Assembly (NCBI RefSeq): GCF_003945595.2
Contig: NW_024104402.1
Location: 248,001-312,000 of the forward strand
From: Pipra filicauda
Lineage: Eukaryota > Chordata > Aves > Passeriformes > Pipridae
Direction of reading: 5' to 3'
DNA: 64,000 nucleotides
The notes under the pieces were generated by a model. That model was not told the DNA's origin, made no database searches, and saw only the letters and a program-made list of their open reading frames with translations. This document shows, piece after piece, positions 23,177-36,389 of this stretch. The position numbers and the translations under genes are program-made. Each line of letters opens with the position of its first letter. Positions within the stretch are counted from its first letter, which is position 1.

Positions 23177-23233
23177 GTCTCCATAGCAACGAGTTTGCAG
23201 TTGATATGGAAAGTAAGCAGTTGCCGTAGCAAC
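23177..23233. promoter_or_regulatory. Intronic twin X-box element
   Basis: Two X-box-type sites lie 43 bp apart, start to start. GTCTCC-AT-AGCAAC (23177-23190) has one mismatch, and GTTGCC-GT-AGCAAC (23220-23233) is perfect. The flanks are not GC-rich, so this is not a CpG-island effect. It is a candidate RFX-bound enhancer inside the FOXN3 intron; the function is inferred. Confidence 0.45.
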
Positions 23234-26200
23234 GGAGTTACTGATGTGGCAGCTTCTCTGCTTGCAGGGAAAGGGCTAAGCTAGTTCAGACCCATTATGT
23301 AGGTTTGCTGTGATTATAGCTGCGCCCACTAGTGCTGCTTGAGCTAAGGGGCTGCTGAAAAATTTTGTTACAAGCCCTACTTTTTTCTCCCTTGAAGATT
23401 TGTTTTATTCATGTAGGGATTCCTGCTTTGAACAAGGACTGGTAGGATTGTCTTTTCAGGGTGTGTGATAAGTCTGTGCCTTTTATGAATGCAGACTTCC
23501 TCAGTCATCGTTACCAGATGAGGGGAAATGATGTTTGACCTCATTGGCTTTGCTGCAATATTTTTGTCTCAGTGAACAGCCTGCAGTTATAAAGGCTGGA
23601 GCTCTTGTCCCCTTGCTCTTCTCCGCTATTCTGCTGTATTTTCTGTGGTTTGTGCTTTTTTGAGCATCCATCCTATCGAGAGCACTCCTCTTTGTGTCTG
23701 CTCTGTGTTGTCTGAGATAGGGAAACACACACATGCTCCCAGCTGTGTGCAAGCTGAAGAAATTCAAGCATAATGAAGGTTTGCGTGGCACTTGTGCTGA
23801 GGGACATCTTAATAAAAATGTAGTGAGGGTAAAGGATATGTTTATGGGGACGGGGGAAGAAAATTCTCCTTGCTTGATGTGGAAGTTATTCTTAGAAGTA
23901 CGTGGCCCATAACTGGGTCATGGAGATCGAGCCAGGCTCCTCCTCCGTCTGGAGCAGGCTCTGAGATCTGAGGACTCCCGAGTGGTCCTTGAGCTCTTGG
24001 AGAGCTGATGTCCAACTTGTCCTCATCTGATGTACTGCCTCTCATAAACGCTCTGCCAGAGCATCTGACAGGAGTTGTCGGGGACCCTTTGGGCACAGGA
24101 GACTGAAATTTCAGGAGTGCCTCCTGCAAATGTCTTTCCTCTGATTTGATAGTGTTTGGGCTTTTGACAGGTAAAACCATGCAAAAAAATAAATGCTATC
24201 GAGTGAGAGGAAAAGGAGCCTGCTTGTTCTGTGTTAGAATCTCCTAATCCAGTCTGCATATGCACAAAGGTGAGGGACATGGGACCCTGTCCTCCCTCTT
24301 TTAATGCTGTTATTTGAGAAGATTTCCTGTGAAAGTTCGGTGGCAGTCTTGGGATAGAAATATCTCCTCTGTTTTTAATGTTTTTATTACCCAGACTGAC
24401 CCAAATAACAGAAGCGTCAGGATTTCACTGCATTTATAACATCTGGTGGAGCTAAAGTGAAAAGAAACCCAACGAAACAACCCCTCAGATTCATGTTAAA
24501 GGCTTCAGATAATATTGAATCCATTAAGAAAATACTGCTCTTAATAAGTGGGTGCAACTGTTAATTTCTCAAATTATTAAAAGGATATATTTTGGTTTTA
24601 ATTTGGAATTTGTCTAGTTTTAAATTGAAATCCATTTTCTTATATCTTTATCTGTCATACCATAAAGCTCTCTAATATCAGAAATTTTCTCTTCAAATTG
24701 GTATGTGGAGAAACGAGGGTCATCTCTTTCTAGAGCAATCATAAAAGTCTGTAGAACCATACTGTAAATAGAGTTTCTAGATATCCGACAATTTATGGAG
24801 AGCTTTTCTTGAACCCTTTTGGTTTTGTTTTTGAATTGCAAACCCTAGAAATTATGCAGAATATTTAAATAATAGAGTTCCTGAAGCTGTGCATGGAAAT
24901 AACACTCTTCCATTTCACTGGCTTCCAGTTGCTTGACTTCACATCAGAACTAACTCTTTGCAGTGGAGTCTGTCTGTATGAACTGTTATAGAGCTTTAAA
25001 AATCACAGGCAGTTCTTTTTCAAGCAATGATGAGGAGCTGGCAATATCTGGGGAGTCCTCTGAACCTTACATCTTAGGTATTTATGCTGTCTTGCTCTTG
25101 GTTATGATAGCCCGTGTGCAGGCATCCTGCTGGGTAACTGGAGTGTTGGTTGCACAGTGACAAGCTATTGACCTACCAGAGGAGATTGGCTACTTAGGTT
25201 CAATAAACTGGAGTAAGGGGGCCCTGTCTGTGCTCTTCACCCACAGCAGTGATGCAAAGTGTGTTAAGCAGCATTGAAGGAGCCCAGGAAAGTAGGAGCT
25301 GCTCTTTACCATTGGCTTTGGGCTTTGGTGGGGTTAATGAGTCCATTTTTTAGCTGTGATTGCACTCCCTTGCTCCTGACTGTTTGCTCCAGCACCTTCC
25401 TGGCACCTTCCTGAATGTGGTCCCTGCCACACAGTGAAGGTTAAGATGAAATGAGAACAGAAGTTTAAATACAATGGGAGGCTTTCTTCTGTGGAGATGT
25501 TTCTTTTTGTTTTCCCTTAGGAGCAGGACTGTGCTATTTGCAGTTTAAGTGGCCTATGTTAGTGGCTCTTTGTGGTGTTCTACAGCTGATTTAAAGTGAT
25601 CAAAGTCTGGGCTGCCACCATCACAAATTATCCCTGCCCAACCTGGCCACCTGTTCCCTTTGCTGGGAGATGGAACTGATCTGGGGGTGTATTGCCAGCC
25701 CCTCCTCAACTCATACTGGCACGTGTCACCACACAATGAGCGGGCTGAAAACTGTTTGCATAATTTTTTTGGGTCATTTTTCAGTGGGCTAATTTAGCTG
25801 GATTCATTTTCAGCTCCCTGTTTAGTTCATGGTTACTGTGGTCAGTGGAGCACCAGTGTCAGCACAGGCCGTGGGCTCAGCTCTGTTTAATCTGGCACGA
25901 AGCTGTGCCTGTGGCTTCCAGCCAGCTCAGAACTGACCTGGTGACAGCAGGAGATCGGGAAGGGAAGGGATGGAGGATGCTCTTACCTTTGAGAGCACAG
26001 GCTGCACTTAAATCACTGAGGCTGCTTGTATGTTCAGTTGGATACATGCTTGGTGCTGGATTGGATCCATAGGACAGAGGTGAAAGGTCCTATGAAAGTT
26101 ACGCTGGGATGTGCGTGCACACGCGTGTATTTTCTCAAGGTTTGTTTCTTTCTGTTGCCCAAGGTTCTTAATATTGCTAGTAGAGGTGGCTCTGCATGGA

Positions 26201-29200
26201 GCTGTGTTCTATACCCTCTGAAAAGCTATTGCAGGAGAGGAAAGGATGTCTATAAAACCTATTGTCAGGCTTGTTCATGCTGCTATTGTTACCTCCTCAT
26301 CACCTCCTAGGTTTCTTCCTATTTGTCAGAGAGCTAATGAACTGCCCTTGTTGTCACTGCCAGCAGAGGAAGCACAGGTCCTGGGGCAGCATTCCGGTTG
26401 AGCACAGGAAGCATCGCTGATGAGGGGCTAGAGGACAGGGGTGCACAGGAGCACTTCTACATGTCCATTAGCGAATGTGGCAAGACATGTCCCTGAGCAC
26501 CAGGCATGGTGGCTGTTGTAGCTGAACATTGGAGATGAACTGGGCTTGCTGGTCTGGCTGGTGTAGTGAGTGTATGCTCTCCTGTCTTGCACTTCATTCT
26601 TCAGCAAAACGTCAAAGAATCCGTTTTAATTACTAATATATATCCCTAGAGACTTCCTCCTTCCTTTCTTAAAAGGAAAGTGAAGTGTTTTACCTTGTCT
26701 GAAAGAGCCCAGCAGACTGTGCTGTGTGGCTTCTTTTCCTGGGTGAAGACCTTGTGAAAAAGCATTTAAAAGTCTTGATCATAACTGAGCAGCTGAAAAT
26801 AATTGAGGAGTTGAGAATGCTCTTTAGGCAGCCTGAGTTGCTGGAGAAGCTTCCTTTCTTTGCTCTGGATTCAGGCGGTTGCTCTGTCCTGCTTGCTGAG
26901 CCAGACAGCTGAAACCTTGGTTCAGTCCTGCAGGATCTTCACATTTCTAGTAAAGTCATTCAAATGACTTGACCTGTGGCATCTGGGCAGCAGTCTCCAG
27001 GCTGCTCATACCTGCTCCTTCTGTATTGTTTTCAACTAATTGCTGTATCTTCATCATAAATCTAGTTAAAAAAAATGAATGGCCTAGAGTAACATAAGCC
27101 AAAATCTTTATGAAGAAGAGACCCTGTGTGATTGTTTTTAATTTAGCTGGCTGTTCCTCATATGTTGATCAATGGTGGGTTAGCATGTAAAAGTAATTGA
27201 CTTGTGTCATTTCAAGACTGGGCAGACTGTTGCTAGATGATGTCATGTTGCGAGCACTGTATGTAGCTATAACAAAGCACTGTGTCACAAAACTCAACAA
27301 GTCCTACACTACAAGTATAGTTTAGTTTTTGTGACTTAATTCTTATGTGTCTTTTTCTGGCTTGGAAGAATTCAGGCATGGAAGTAATACCATATGCCTT
27401 TTTTAATTGTGTATACAAAGGTGGCCCTTCTGAAGGAGCAGACATGTTGCTGTTGGACAGTGGCCCTGCGGATGGTTTCAGCAGTCTGGCTGGTCTGTGA
27501 CTAACTGGCCTCATAGGTGGGGGCAAGGAGCACCTTCCTCAGTTGTGCTGCTTTTATCAAGAGCTTCCTGAGGTATTTTCCCTTCGAGCAAAATTAGCAT
27601 CCAGGACTGAAGTTCCCAGCAATTCTCACCTTTAATTACACAAGGGAGTGCAGAATGCCTTGGCTCTGCCATACCATCCTGTCCATGATTCCTCTTAGCC
27701 TGCAGCCTTCAGATCTTACTGATCAAGTGGCTGGAGCTGCTGAGATGCCTGGTAGTTGGGACAGGCACCCACACATGCTCATCATCACTGCCATGTCTGG
27801 CCATTTATTGCAATGGCAATAAAACAGTGGATATCTTTTCTTGAGAATAAGCACATTTATAACAGCCTGGACGCTGACAAGGTTCATCTACTTTCTGGCA
27901 ACAAAACTGGCTTCTAAAGAGTCCTAAATTTCATGTAGTTGTCACTGGTGTCAAACTCACCAGTGTTAGAGGTCATGAAGGATAAACCTTAGGAGAGAGG
28001 AAGAAGGGGAGTGACCTGCCTGCTTTGGTAGACAACTGTTTTTCCTCCTGAGTTTTGGTAGGTCATCATTGGCCCTTCTAAGCCTGAAGAGGGCTTTCCT
28101 TTTTTTTTTTCTATTCTCCCACCAGTTTGGACTCCTGACTTCAGAGGAGCTGCTTTTGGTTTACTCTTGAGTAAACAACAGCAGAATTGTGACTGAGGGC
28201 TGTGGAAAGTAGCAATTGTGGCCATAAATGATGCCTCTGGATCTTACTCAGTTATCCATTTTAATAATTTTGTAGACAGTATGTTTAAATTCTTTTTCTT
28301 TTTTTAATTCATTTGTTTCAGTTTAGTTCTTCAAATTCCATTCTGGGTGTTAAGGAAAAACTGTCCTGGGGACTGGTGTAGGAATTTGTGGGAGGACTCA
28401 TTCCAAGGATCTTAAATGTGAGTGGTCTTTCTGTGTTATAGTAGAAAAGAAATCAAATTGCTGCCCTTAACCAGTGACTTAAGATACCAAAACACTATCT
28501 ACAGCATGCTGAATTGCTGTATTTCAGTGCAGAAGTGAACAGTAGTAATTTACCACTAGTTGAGAACTCTTGGGATTTTGAAGCACTGGTGTAACTTGCT
28601 GAAAGACAGTACTTGGTAAGCAGAGGAATGAATGGGCTTCTGTACAGGGAAGTCTCAACAACATGGGGAATTTTCTGTGGCAGTACATGGAGCAGAAACT
28701 TATTGATGGGATTTTGCATAAGACAATCTAGTTGAATGCTAAATTCACACTCATTCAAGCTTTGAGCAGAAAATTAGGCTCTGCTCCAGCGCTATGTTTA
28801 TGAGATCCCACGACTGCCTACTGTGGGAGGATACTCTCTGAGATGAAGCAACTATTATAAATGTTTTTCTGAGTTTACACTTGAAAAAAAATGCCTACAG
28901 TGCAACTTGCAGGACCTGTGGGGGTTAATGCAAGATTCGGGTTAGGTGCTGGGATACCTCAAGCTTTCATTTACATATTTTAATCTCTTCCTCACCTTTG
29001 AGCGTGGAGAGTGGGAACACCTTTCTTGTAGGTTCTGTGTGCTTCAGTAAAAATAGGGAAACCATTAATGAAATGTTCTCTTTTTAGATTAGGAGAAGGG
29101 GTGGCAAACATCACTGTTAAGTGATAAAGAATGTAATAACTGTAGCAGTTTTGTAATTAGATCTGTTTTCCCTTAATAGTTGGGGAGAACTAAATACATC

Positions 29201-29610
29201 TTGCAAGGTTCATCTTTAGGAATAAAGTCCTTGCCATGCAGGAAAAGCTGTAATTGAAGGACTCTCCTCAGAACCACTGCTTTGCAGTGTCTGGCTGCAT
29301 GCAGCCTTCTCCAGTCCCTGAATAACACAGAATCACTGCACTTCCAGAGATCCTCACTGCTCCTGGGAGCGCTTTGAAGGCTTTTGGAGAGCAATGTTTG
29401 ACAGCTTTAAGAACTGCCTGCTGCCGGCTCATACAGAGCTACAATTACACTTAGGCTTTGGGAGAATACCCTGAGCCAAAAGGTATTCGTTTCTGCAGGA
29501 ATCCCCTTCAGAGATAATATTTATTTTAAATTTAACTAGAAATAATGATACAATTCTTACATAATTCCACCCTTCCTGAAGTACTTGAGGACTGAGGGGC
29601 TGCAGATGAA

Positions 29611-29840
29611 TAGAATCATAGAATCACAGAATATCCTGAGTTAGATGGGACCCACAAGGATCATCAAGTCCAACTCCTGACCCTGTACAGGACCATCCCC
29701 AAGGGTCACACCACGTGCCTGAGAGCATTGGCCAAACGCTTCTTGAACTCTGTCAGGCTTGGTGCTGTGACCCCTTCCCTGGGGATCCTGTTCCAGTGCC
29801 CAACCAGACTCTGGGTGAAAAACCTTTTCCTCATATAGGA
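29611..29840 (-). mobile_element. CR1-type LINE 3' fragment
   Basis: On the + strand it starts TAGAATCATAGAATCACAGA, the reverse complement of the ATTCTATGATTCTA tail of CR1 elements. It continues through GGGACCCACAAGGATCATCA, TCAAGTCCAACTCC and CCAACCAGACTCTGGGTGAA. The element is therefore a minus-strand, 5'-truncated CR1. The translated minus frame resembles the end of the CR1 reverse-transcriptase ORF but is short and non-functional. CR1 is the main LINE of birds and other sauropsids, which supports the organism call. Confidence 0.85.
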
Positions 29841-32800
29841 ATGTAAGTAGTTTTCTGGCTTGCCTGCATAGCTGAGGTAGGAAGGAATGCATGGTGTGCA
29901 CAGGAAGTGCAGGTTTTCGGTCTTCAGTTGGGAGAGCTGGAAAGTTGGAGTGTCAGGATGTGACTGAGATGGCTGGGAATTAGACAGTTGCTGGCACTTG
30001 TAATGTTGCATGTTTTGTTTTGAAGCAGTCAGATAACTTGTCCAAAACTTTTTTTCCTGTGTTGGCAATTAATGTAACGCATTTATTGTTATGTAATTAC
30101 TCGTTGCACTAGTTTTTTTGCATTTTCTCTCGCTTATTCTTCTTCTATACAGAGGAAGGTTTTTCCCTTCAATGCTTAGGGTTAAATATACAGACGTTGC
30201 TTTTGTATAAGAGCGTAGATTTGGTTTTTACAATTTTATATTGATTTCTAATACTTTCTAGAGTTCTGCCTGCATGGCAGAGAAAGAGGAAGGCAGCTGT
30301 CATAGAGACAAATTGCACAGGAGACTCAGTCCGGTGCTAGCTCCCAGCTATTGAGGCAAATGCAATTTTATTGTTCAGGCTGTACCTCCCTTTTCTGCTT
30401 AAATTAATTTATTTTTTTTATCTATCTGTATTTATGTGTGTGGATATACAAATATATCTTTATATAAAAAGCATGGCATAGTTGCATTGTTTTTAGATCA
30501 TCCAAACACTTTTAAGGTAAAATAGAAGCAAAAATTGGGTTGTCACATAGAGCTTTCTATCTGCTTATGTCTTTGTGCTAGGAAAACAAGATGATGTCAT
30601 AGTGGTACGTACTGTCAAAATTTCCTTGGGACAGACATCTTCTGTTGCCACAAATGGTTATCAATTAGTTTAAACAGATCACTCTCAAGTAAAAATCTTA
30701 ACTAATCTGAACTGTCTCTCTTGTTTTCTCCAAAACAAACTAGCATTTAAAATTTAGTAAAACACCTCCACTTTGACTAATTATTTGTTGTTTCAGATTG
30801 TGCTAAAACTTAACTGCCTTTTGGATAATGCTGCATTTTTTCAGAGGAATAAAGTTCCTTGTTCTTGGCTTAGCAAGTCTGCTTTGATATGTCATTTGCT
30901 GTTGGTTTTTAGAGCTGAGTGATTTTGAATTTGGAAAAGCAGAAATGTAATTATGACCCTTTCCATTAAGAGGCAAGGTTTTCTGTCATTCTTGTTAGAA
31001 AAAAAATTATTTTCATTTAGAAAGCTTTGATTTTAATTTGTAGTAATGAAATTGTAATAAAGATTTTGCCTTTTCATCCTGTTTTTCTGCTGACTAGGAA
31101 AAAATACAGGAAAATGTCTTCTCCCCACTAGCTAAAATACTTGCCTTATTTTAGTTTCAAAGTAAATATGCTTATGATCTTTTGCTAATTACCTTCTGCT
31201 CTTTCACCAGCATTTGAATTGCACTCACTCTCCAGCAGAGTCTAATATGCCAAAAATGCATTTGTCTGGGCTTGAGCTGAAGGGACAAGAGTCCGTGTCT
31301 TAATTATGGTAGAATTATCTACTTGTGTGTCACATTAACTTAGATTTATTCCCTTTGCTATTCATAAAACAGGGTTTGCAAACTTGTTGTTGGATTGTCA
31401 CTCTGAATCTTTAATTTAGACGTGCAATAAAAAGGGGAAAATTTGCTTTTTCAGTAAACTCTTGCATTTTTCCTGTTTTGACTATCTGTTGATTCCTCTT
31501 GGTTTGGGAGTGGCTTAAATGGTTTTCCAGTCCACACCACATGTAGCTGTTAGTGTTCCATGGGTTTTAAGTTAGACCAAGTACTGTTAGCATCTAAGAG
31601 TGTGTTTATGTAATAATGGATGGGATAAGAGTGGTGTGAGAGGCTATTATATAGAGATTTGTGTCTTAAAAGTTATGAAATTGGCTTAAAAATCAGGTCA
31701 TCATTTAAAATAATGACGGAGGGGATGTGCGCCTTATTTTAGAGCCTTTATAATCTTTTAGAGGAGGCTCTTTCATAGAAGCGAAGACAGCTAGAAAAAT
31801 TTTGGTTTGGGCTCCTCCCCCCAACCCCCATGATTTTGCACCATCTTATGACTTTCTAACAGAAACATGTAAAATACCAACATGCTAAAAATGCTGTGAA
31901 TCGGCAATATGAAAGCCAGATTCTGGAGACTGAGATAAAGGTGTAATCTGGCAAGTTTCTTTCAAACTCTTTTGTTGATGGTGTGTTTAGTATTGCCTAG
32001 GAGAGTCTTTTGCAAGAAAAACACAGTAATTACAGAAATCCTCCTCTGTACAGTACAGATGTCAGCATTTGTGGTCATTGGGTGTGACTGTTAAGAGAGA
32101 AGGACCCTTTGGAGCAGCCAGCCCTTTTCTACAGGGTGGTACTTTGGAGCTGGTATAACTGGCTTCCTCTTGCGGGGCAAGCATAGTGGAGTTCTACACT
32201 ACCAGCATGCTCAAGGGCTGGTTACTGTTTTTCAGCCATTTTTGGTATATTATGCAGCTCTAAAAGGTGAGGTGACTGCTGCCAAAGTGTTTTAGCATTG
32301 ATAGGATGAATGGAGTCAATTATAAAGGGTCCCTTCCTTTTTCCTCAGCCTTTGAATAGGGCCTTCAGCAGTTTGGACCTCATTTTCTAGCTATGCTTTT
32401 TTCTCTGTAAGGGCGTTTGCATGTTATTTCTGGTTGCTTTTCACATTCAGATATTCATTTCCAATTGCTATTTTTATGGGGGTTTTTCCTCCTCTTAGTT
32501 CTCTTTTTTTCTTACTTGCATCATCTATAAATGGAACTGATCATAAATGTCTGTCTCAGGAACACAGGGGCAAGTGCTTTCAGTCATTGTTGCACTGTAC
32601 TGAAAGTGCATTTGCATTTTGAAAAAGAAAAAAGTTGCAACCCTTTTTTGAAGCAGGATTTTTATTCGTAAACCATGTGCTATTTTTGGTGTGTCAAATA
32701 TGCAGGCTTCCTGTGTGAAACCGATAGCAAAAAAAATCACAGGAGACCTGGAGCAGTGACTCAGGTCACAGCAGGCCTGTTTGCATGACACTCGTGTCAT

Positions 32801-35800
32801 CAAAATAGTCCTGCTTTGGCATCCTTAAATGAGATTTTCTTTTCCTTTAGATGGTACGTCTGTTCAAAGGCATATTTGATCATAAATAATTTGGAGAAAA
32901 ACAATTTTCTGTTCTTCTGAGAATATCATACATCTTTGCTTCCTTGTTACTTCTGAACTCCTTACATCATCATCATCTGATTTTGGGCAAGTTGTCAATT
33001 TTCATTACTAGAGTCTGCTCAGAAATTGTTTCTCCCTTTTTCCTTCCACTTCAGGCATGTTAAGTCAGATAAATTCATGCACTGATGTTTAATAACTGAG
33101 CACTAATCACCCTAGTGCAATATTGATCAGCAGCCTTTTTGTATACAATGATCAGAATGAGTAATAGCTTGCTAGTAAACATGGAGGAGTGGGAGGGTGA
33201 AGATGACAAGTTAGCCCCATGTAGAAGTTGATATAGCTTTTCTAATTTCCAGAGGTTTCTAGACTCCATCCAGTAGCGTTATCTTCTCTTTTCCCCCTCC
33301 CCTGCTCCAAAATGTTTCTCTTCTTGTTCTCCTGTTCAAGCCAAGCATAAATCCTCCACTTCTGTAGATGGTGTGTCTTTCAGCAAGTGTGCCAGTCCCT
33401 CTTCTCAGGTCTGCTGGTGCTGCTGAGGTTGTCCAGTGTCTTATTTTCCCGTGGAGCCTGTCATTTCTCCTTTCAGTTCACTCGAAGCACGCTCAGGCTT
33501 CCTATTTCATGGGGGCGTCCTGTGAATATGGCACTTGAAAATGAAAAATGACTGCTTGTGAGTTAATTCAGTTAAAAAGAAGCCAGGGAAAACCCAAGTA
33601 GGCAGGGCTGCGGTGTGTGGGTTGAAAGCTGTTTTTTACCCCCTCCTTCCTCCCACTCTTTCCTTACCGGGTAAAAGACCCAGTCTGTGCCTGAACTTGC
33701 TATTCTGAATAACCTCTTATCTGCACACAGTGACTGATGCTCACATCCTGTTTGCTACCAGCTTAGCTGAACGAGTGCCCTGAGGAGTGACATTTCTATT
33801 TCTGTTGGGTCTGTTTCAGTGAGTTTGCAGGCTGGCTCTCTGCTGCTGCCTCCATCACATGCCTTTTGATTCTCTTCTGTGAATTTGAGGAAACCTGCTC
33901 TTCCTTTGCTGTTTGTATGAAATAGCAAAATCATTGTGGGATTTGGAATGGCATCTGGAAAAATGAGGTAGACTTTAAACAGAGGAAGAATCTATATTAA
34001 GTCAGGATTCTTAAGTATTTAGACTTTGATTAATGCTGTGCTAATGCAGAACTAGTCTACCCAGGAAATAACATGAATAAACCTGTGAATCCTATTCTTG
34101 CCAAACTGTAGGTCTTGATAAGGGACTTACTAGCTTCCTTGGAAAAACTGTAGATTTAAATGTTCCTCTTTTACTTTAAGTCCATAACACCAGTGAGTTC
34201 ACATCTTATTTTTCTAATGAAATCACTTTACCGTGTTTAATAAACTATCTCTACACTTTCAAATGTTTTACTGGTAGAGGTACTCAGGGAAGCTGAAATG
34301 CAGTATTAATTATCCATTCTAAAATACACTTGATTGAGTGGCTCATGCTGCAGGAGTTCTTCATGCCAAACTTTGTTGCATCTGCTGCATTTACCAGTTT
34401 ATTAGTTGCAACCCACGTAGTCATGCTTGTAAAAATGCAGTCACCTAAAAACCCCAAGACAAACCCCCCTGTAATTGTCAAGTCTATTTTTGAGATGGCT
34501 GTGTGGAGAAAAATAATAAAGGGAATCCTCTTCCAATTTTAATGAAGTTTACTGTGAATTAAATGTTGAGGCTAAGCAAGTTCATCTTCTTACCCTTTTT
34601 ACAAACCCGTGCTTCTGCAGCAGAATTAAAGTAAAAATGGGCGCAAATGTGAGTACATCTGAATTAATGGCTCCCACAATGAGACGTTCCTCTGCTGTTC
34701 CTTTTAACTTACTCCACCTTGAGGATGACTTGGATGAGAGCTGACAATGTAGCTTTCTTTTACCCCCTGCCACCACATCCTTCTGCTGAGAAGGACAATT
34801 TCTGCCATTTCTCCTTCCCTGACCTTGACCATGATAGGATGCTGGGTGCAGGCTCCCCAGCTGTGGCACAGTGGGTGCTGATGCCATATACCTGCAGGGA
34901 GGGCCAGGGACTGTGCTTGCTGCCAGGGTGGACACACTGTACTTAATCCACATGCCACGATGTCTCCTGTTGGCACTTGTGGTACTCCCGTGGCCCTGGC
35001 TGTCTCGAGCCGTCTCCATCTGATGTGGGAAGAAACTTTGTGCACTTGTGCACAGATGGGCTGTAGAGCTGCTGCCAGAGACCAAAGGTACAGCTGGGAT
35101 TGGGAGAGGGTGCTTTTATCACCCTGCAGCATGGCAGTCAGTGGAGACGGGCGGATATCTCTGCCGGGGTATGTAATTTTCTTGCCATCTTGAGACCGAA
35201 GCCTCCCCATGCTGGAAGGCTTTGATGCTGTGACTCTCACGGCAAGGCATTTGTGGCCAGCTCTCCAGAAGGCTCAGGAAGAGGTTAGTGCCGTAGTTGG
35301 TGGTGCTCTTACTCTGCAGACAGGCCTGGCGAGGGCTTGCTGCTCTCTGTCTGGCCATGTGTAGGTTGCAGTGGTGTGGCTCTCAGCTGGAATTTCTTGC
35401 TTGGTTTGGATTACAATAAAAATAAGATGCCAAATCCCACCAGGTGAGGAAAGCCCTCTCCCACAGGCACTGCAGTTCTAGTCCCACTAGAGTGTCCAGT
35501 GTTTAAAAGGGAGTGTGCTTACTGGTGCAGCTGGGTTTTGACCTCCCCACAGGAGGCTGGTTTGCTCCTGGAGCTAAACAGGTCTTGCCCTGGTTTGTCT
35601 TCATTGCAGAGCCGTTGATCTTACTGTCTAATTTAGGAGACATTTCTCCAGAGCCTTGTGATAGTACCTGGTGTTTGGGTGGAAGGAGAATTGGTGTAAG
35701 CTGCTTGCAAAAATGCCAAGTCGTGGTGAAGTCCCAGGTTTTTTTGAGTCCATGAGGTCTGGGCTTATGACATTTGCGCTGTTGAGGCTTCTGAAGCCAG

Positions 35801-36325
35801 GCCCTGGCCTGATGAGTTTGTGGTGATTTGGGCTGTGTGAGCGAGATGAAGGCTTCACATGCAGTCAAGAGTTGCCTCATTTTGGAGGATGTCTGCAGCA
35901 TGTGTTTTGTTTTGCTTTCTGGGATTTCATTCAATCAGGAGAAAGAGGAGAGGGAAAGAGAAATGATAGTGTAGAAATGGTGCACAAGCAGAGTAGAATG
36001 TATATGTAAGTAGCAGAAATAACGTGTATGTTCGTGGATGTGGGGTAAAACTGAGGTCTCTGTTGCAGGAGGATAGTCATTCTTCAGTCCATGCCTGCTG
36101 CAGGTGACAGTGATCTGTTGAGGAGGCTGAGCAGAGCTTGGGATGGAGCACAGCTTTGTTTCTGTAAAGAGCCCAGGGATACTTGGAAACCCCACATCCA
36201 GGGAGCCTCTCAAACCATTTATCAAAGTGCTTGGTGTTCCTCCTCAATTCATCGTGCGAACCAATATTAAATACTAAGCAAGGAAAAACCGTATATTAAA
36301 TAGACGGTTATGGGGGAAATGGTGC

Positions 36326-36389
36326 AAATCCATTAGCTTTTGTCAGGTCGTCCTTATTTCTGTTTTTATTTGTCACTGCTAATGGATTT
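36326..36389. promoter_or_regulatory. Inverted repeat of a homeodomain-like site
   Basis: AAATCCATTAGC (36326-36337) and its exact reverse complement GCTAATGGATTT (36378-36389) are separated by 40 bp. Each arm contains an ATTAG/CTAAT core of the kind homeodomain proteins bind, and the left arm overlaps TGCAAAT, an octamer-like POU motif. The surrounding sequence to about 36.55 kb is AT-rich and motif-dense. Enhancer function is a hypothesis. Confidence 0.35.

Noticed and set aside
29641..30068. Minus-strand open frames over the CR1 fragment
   Set aside because: These are remnants of the LINE reading frame plus flanking sequence, truncated and non-functional.
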